DNA of 6,638 bases from Actinomycetes bacterium. Its GTDB lineage: Bacteria; Actinomycetota; Actinomycetes; Propionibacteriales; Propionibacteriaceae. Below the pieces are notes generated by a model. It ran no database searches and had not been told where the DNA came from. It was given only the letters and a program-made list of their open reading frames with translations. The stretch is from the NCBI GenBank assembly GCA_023412435.1, contig JAEYNS010000208.1:1-6638 (forward strand), given 5' to 3'. Within the stretch, counting starts at the first letter, position 1. Each line of letters begins with the position of its first letter. Below, one piece after another: positions 5,318 to 6,638 of the stretch. Both the position numbers and the translations under genes were made by a program.

Positions 5318-6568
5318 GTGGCGGACCGGCTGCGCATCGGCATCCTCAGTGACGACTTCTACCCCCACTCCGGCGGCGTCTCGCGCTCGATCGAGCAGCA
5401 GATCAGCCACCTGGTGGCCTTGGGACACCAGGTTCGGCTGTTCGCCCCGGAATGGGACCTGGTGCCGCCGGACAACTGCGAGTGGGAGGGCCTGCCGCAG
5501 TGGCGGCTGCCCGGCACCCCGAGCTATCTGTGCTCGCTCGCGGTGACGCCGCGGACCATCGGCCAGGTGGCCGACGCCGGGCTCGACGTGATCCATTCCC
5601 AGAACGAACGTGGCTCGCTCTACCTCGGCGCCCTGGCCGCGCGCAAGGCGGGCGTGCCCCACGTCCACACCTTCCACTCCAACTACGTGGGCACGCACCT
5701 GACCAACCCCGGGTCGGCAGGGCTGAACTCGCTGACCTACCTCCCGCTGTCCGGCAGGCTGCTGCAGCTCGCCACCAGGGGACGGTCCGCGCCGCCCGAC
5801 CGGCGGCCCGGCTCCGACCAGGCGGGCCAGGACTCCGTCCACGCCCGCAGGGACTGGCGCAACCTCGCCCGGCTGGCGGCCCGGACCGACGCCTTCACCT
5901 CGCCCGCCGGCTACATGGTCTCCTGCATCGTCGAGGCCGCTCCCGACCTGGCCGGACGCGGGCACGTCGTGCCCAGCGGGGTGGACGCCGCCTTCGGCAG
6001 GGCCGTACGCACCCGCGGCGAGGACAAGACGGTCCGGTTCGTCACCTGCAGCCGGCTCGGCCCCGAGAAGCGGGTGGACGCGGTGGTGCGGGCCTTCGCC
6101 CGGCTGGATCGCGAGGACGCCGAACTCGTCGTGATCGGCTCAGGACCTGAGGAGCGGACGCTGCGCCGCCTGGCGGCGACCGTCCGGACGGGCAGGGTCC
6201 GCTTCCTCGGCCAGCTCGACGACACCGCGGCCGTGGCCCAGCACCTGGCTGACGCCGACGTCTTCGTGCTGGCGTCCTACCACTTCGACACCCAGGGCAT
6301 GGTGCTGGCGGAGGCGGCCGCCGCCGGCGCGCCGATCCTGTACTGCGACGAGCGCCTGCACGTCGGCGTCGGTGCGGAGAACGCGCTGCTGGTCGGGCAC
6401 ACCGACGAGGAACTCGCGGCAGGGATGGCCGAACTCGCCGCGGCTCCACAGCGACGCCGCCAGATGGCGCAGGCCTCCCGCGGGCTGGCCGAGTCGCTCA
6501 GCGGCGAGGCGATGGCGCAGGCCTACGTGGCCGTCTACACCGACGCGCGGCAGCGGCACGGCGGCTGA
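5318..6568 (+). CDS. GT4-type glycosyltransferase
   Basis: A 416-residue GT-B fold retaining glycosyltransferase, probably acting at the inner face of the membrane on a lipid or polymer acceptor. The N-terminal domain opens with RIGILSDDFYPHSGGVSRSI (Gly-Gly at 19-20) and has the HTFHSNY block (117-123). The C-terminal donor domain has PSGVD (219-223), SRLGPEKRVD with Lys251 and Arg252 expected to bind nucleotide-sugar phosphates, and DTQGMVLAE (324-332). The usual EX7E motif is here DX7E (Asp324, Glu332). The xTQG form recalls diacylglycerol glucosyltransferases, but donor and acceptor cannot be decided from sequence. A Gly/Arg/Pro-rich loop (about 150-180) separates the two halves of the N-terminal domain. 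GTG at 5318 is chosen from the leaderless promoter; GTG at 5279 would add 13 residues containing the promoter itself. There is no signal peptide or membrane helix. Confidence 0.9.
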   Translation: MADRLRIGILSDDFYPHSGGVSRSIEQQISHLVALGHQVRLFAPEWDLVPPDNCEWEGLPQWRLPGTPSYLCSLAVTPRTIGQVADAGLDVIHSQNERGSLYLGALAARKAGVPHVHTFHSNYVGTHLTNPGSAGLNSLTYLPLSGRLLQLATRGRSAPPDRRPGSDQAGQDSVHARRDWRNLARLAARTDAFTSPAGYMVSCIVEAAPDLAGRGHVVPSGVDAAFGRAVRTRGEDKTVRFVTCSRLGPEKRVDAVVRAFARLDREDAELVVIGSGPEERTLRRLAATVRTGRVRFLGQLDDTAAVAQHLADADVFVLASYHFDTQGMVLAEAAAAGAPILYCDERLHVGVGAENALLVGHTDEELAAGMAELAAAPQRRRQMAQASRGLAESLSGEAMAQAYVAVYTDARQRHGG

Positions 6569-6591
6569 ACGGGTCGCCGCGGCTCAGCCGC
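6561..6591. terminator. Hairpin between convergent genes, carrying both stop codons
   Basis: GCGGCTGA (6561-6568) and TCAGCCGC (6584-6591) form a perfect 8-bp inverted repeat around a 15-base GC-rich loop. Each arm contains the TGA of the gene that ends there. There is no U-tract. The location between two converging genes suggests a bidirectional terminator or 3'-end stabiliser. Confidence 0.45.
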
Positions 6592-6638
6592 TCTCCTCCA
6601 GGACGCGGGCGCGGGTGCCCATCGACTCGGGGTGGAAG
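6584..6638 (-). CDS. C-terminal end of a gene cut by the window edge
   Basis: The minus strand carries an open frame entering at the window edge and ending at TGA (6586-6584). It encodes FHPESMGTRARVLEESG at the C-terminus. The stop falls 15 bases from that of the converging glycosyltransferase gene. FHPES is also the sequence around the catalytic His/Glu of class I glutamine amidotransferases such as PabA/TrpG, but only 12 residues follow it here, fewer than those enzymes usually have, so I assign no function. Reality of the gene is supported by open frame, GC-rich codon usage and the shared hairpin only. Confidence 0.45.
   Translation of the reverse strand, partial: FHPESMGTRARVLEESG

Noticed and set aside
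4529..5965. 478-residue minus-strand open frame across the membrane protein and glycosyltransferase genes
   Set aside because: It runs antisense through two well-supported genes and a promoter region, with shadow-type composition and no motif.
6584..6638. Glutamine amidotransferase assignment from FHPES
   Set aside because: Only 17 residues are visible and the tail after FHPES is shorter than usual in PabA/TrpG; the motif alone is insufficient.

Overview
The window is high-GC chromosomal DNA with codon usage and promoter layout typical of an actinomycete (phylum Actinomycetota). The main clues are the DUF4192 gene, which is an actinobacterial family, an IdeR/DtxR-type iron box, and several start codons that sit 6-7 bases after a TAnnnT -10 hexamer, as in leaderless actinobacterial mRNAs. 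I cannot name the genus. No mobile element, tRNA, rRNA or CRISPR array is visible. This is an ordinary core-genome region, and its most interesting content is regulatory.

Layout from left to right. Bases 31-2502 (minus strand) encode leucyl-tRNA synthetase. Upstream of it, still on the minus strand, lies what reads as a complete leucine-responsive transcription attenuator: a promoter with -10 TATCAT (2632-2637), a 9-residue leader peptide with a Leu-Leu-Leu run (2596-2625), overlapping hairpins that could exclude one another (2570-2595), and an intrinsic terminator (2537-2573). The terminator ends one base before the furthest upstream ATG of leuS, so I start leuS at the downstream GTG, which has a good Shine-Dalgarno sequence.

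Divergent from leuS, a VIT1/CCC1-family Fe/Mn transporter (2802-3518, plus) has an IdeR-like 19-bp iron box 36 bases before its start. Its 3' end overlaps the convergent DUF4192 gene (3475-4479, minus) by 44 bp. The 163-bp divergent spacer between the DUF4192 gene and the next gene holds a perfect inverted repeat and two DnaA-box-like 9-mers.

Two plus-strand genes follow, each apparently with its own leaderless promoter: a proline-rich, single-pass membrane protein with an extracytoplasmic domain (4643-5272), and a GT4-fold glycosyltransferase (5318-6568). An 8-bp inverted repeat containing both stop codons separates the glycosyltransferase from the C-terminal end of a converging gene that runs off the window (6584-6638).

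The genes do not form one pathway. They look like independently transcribed units: translation (leuS), metal homeostasis (VIT1), an unknown cytoplasmic protein (DUF4192), and envelope functions (membrane protein and glycosyltransferase).
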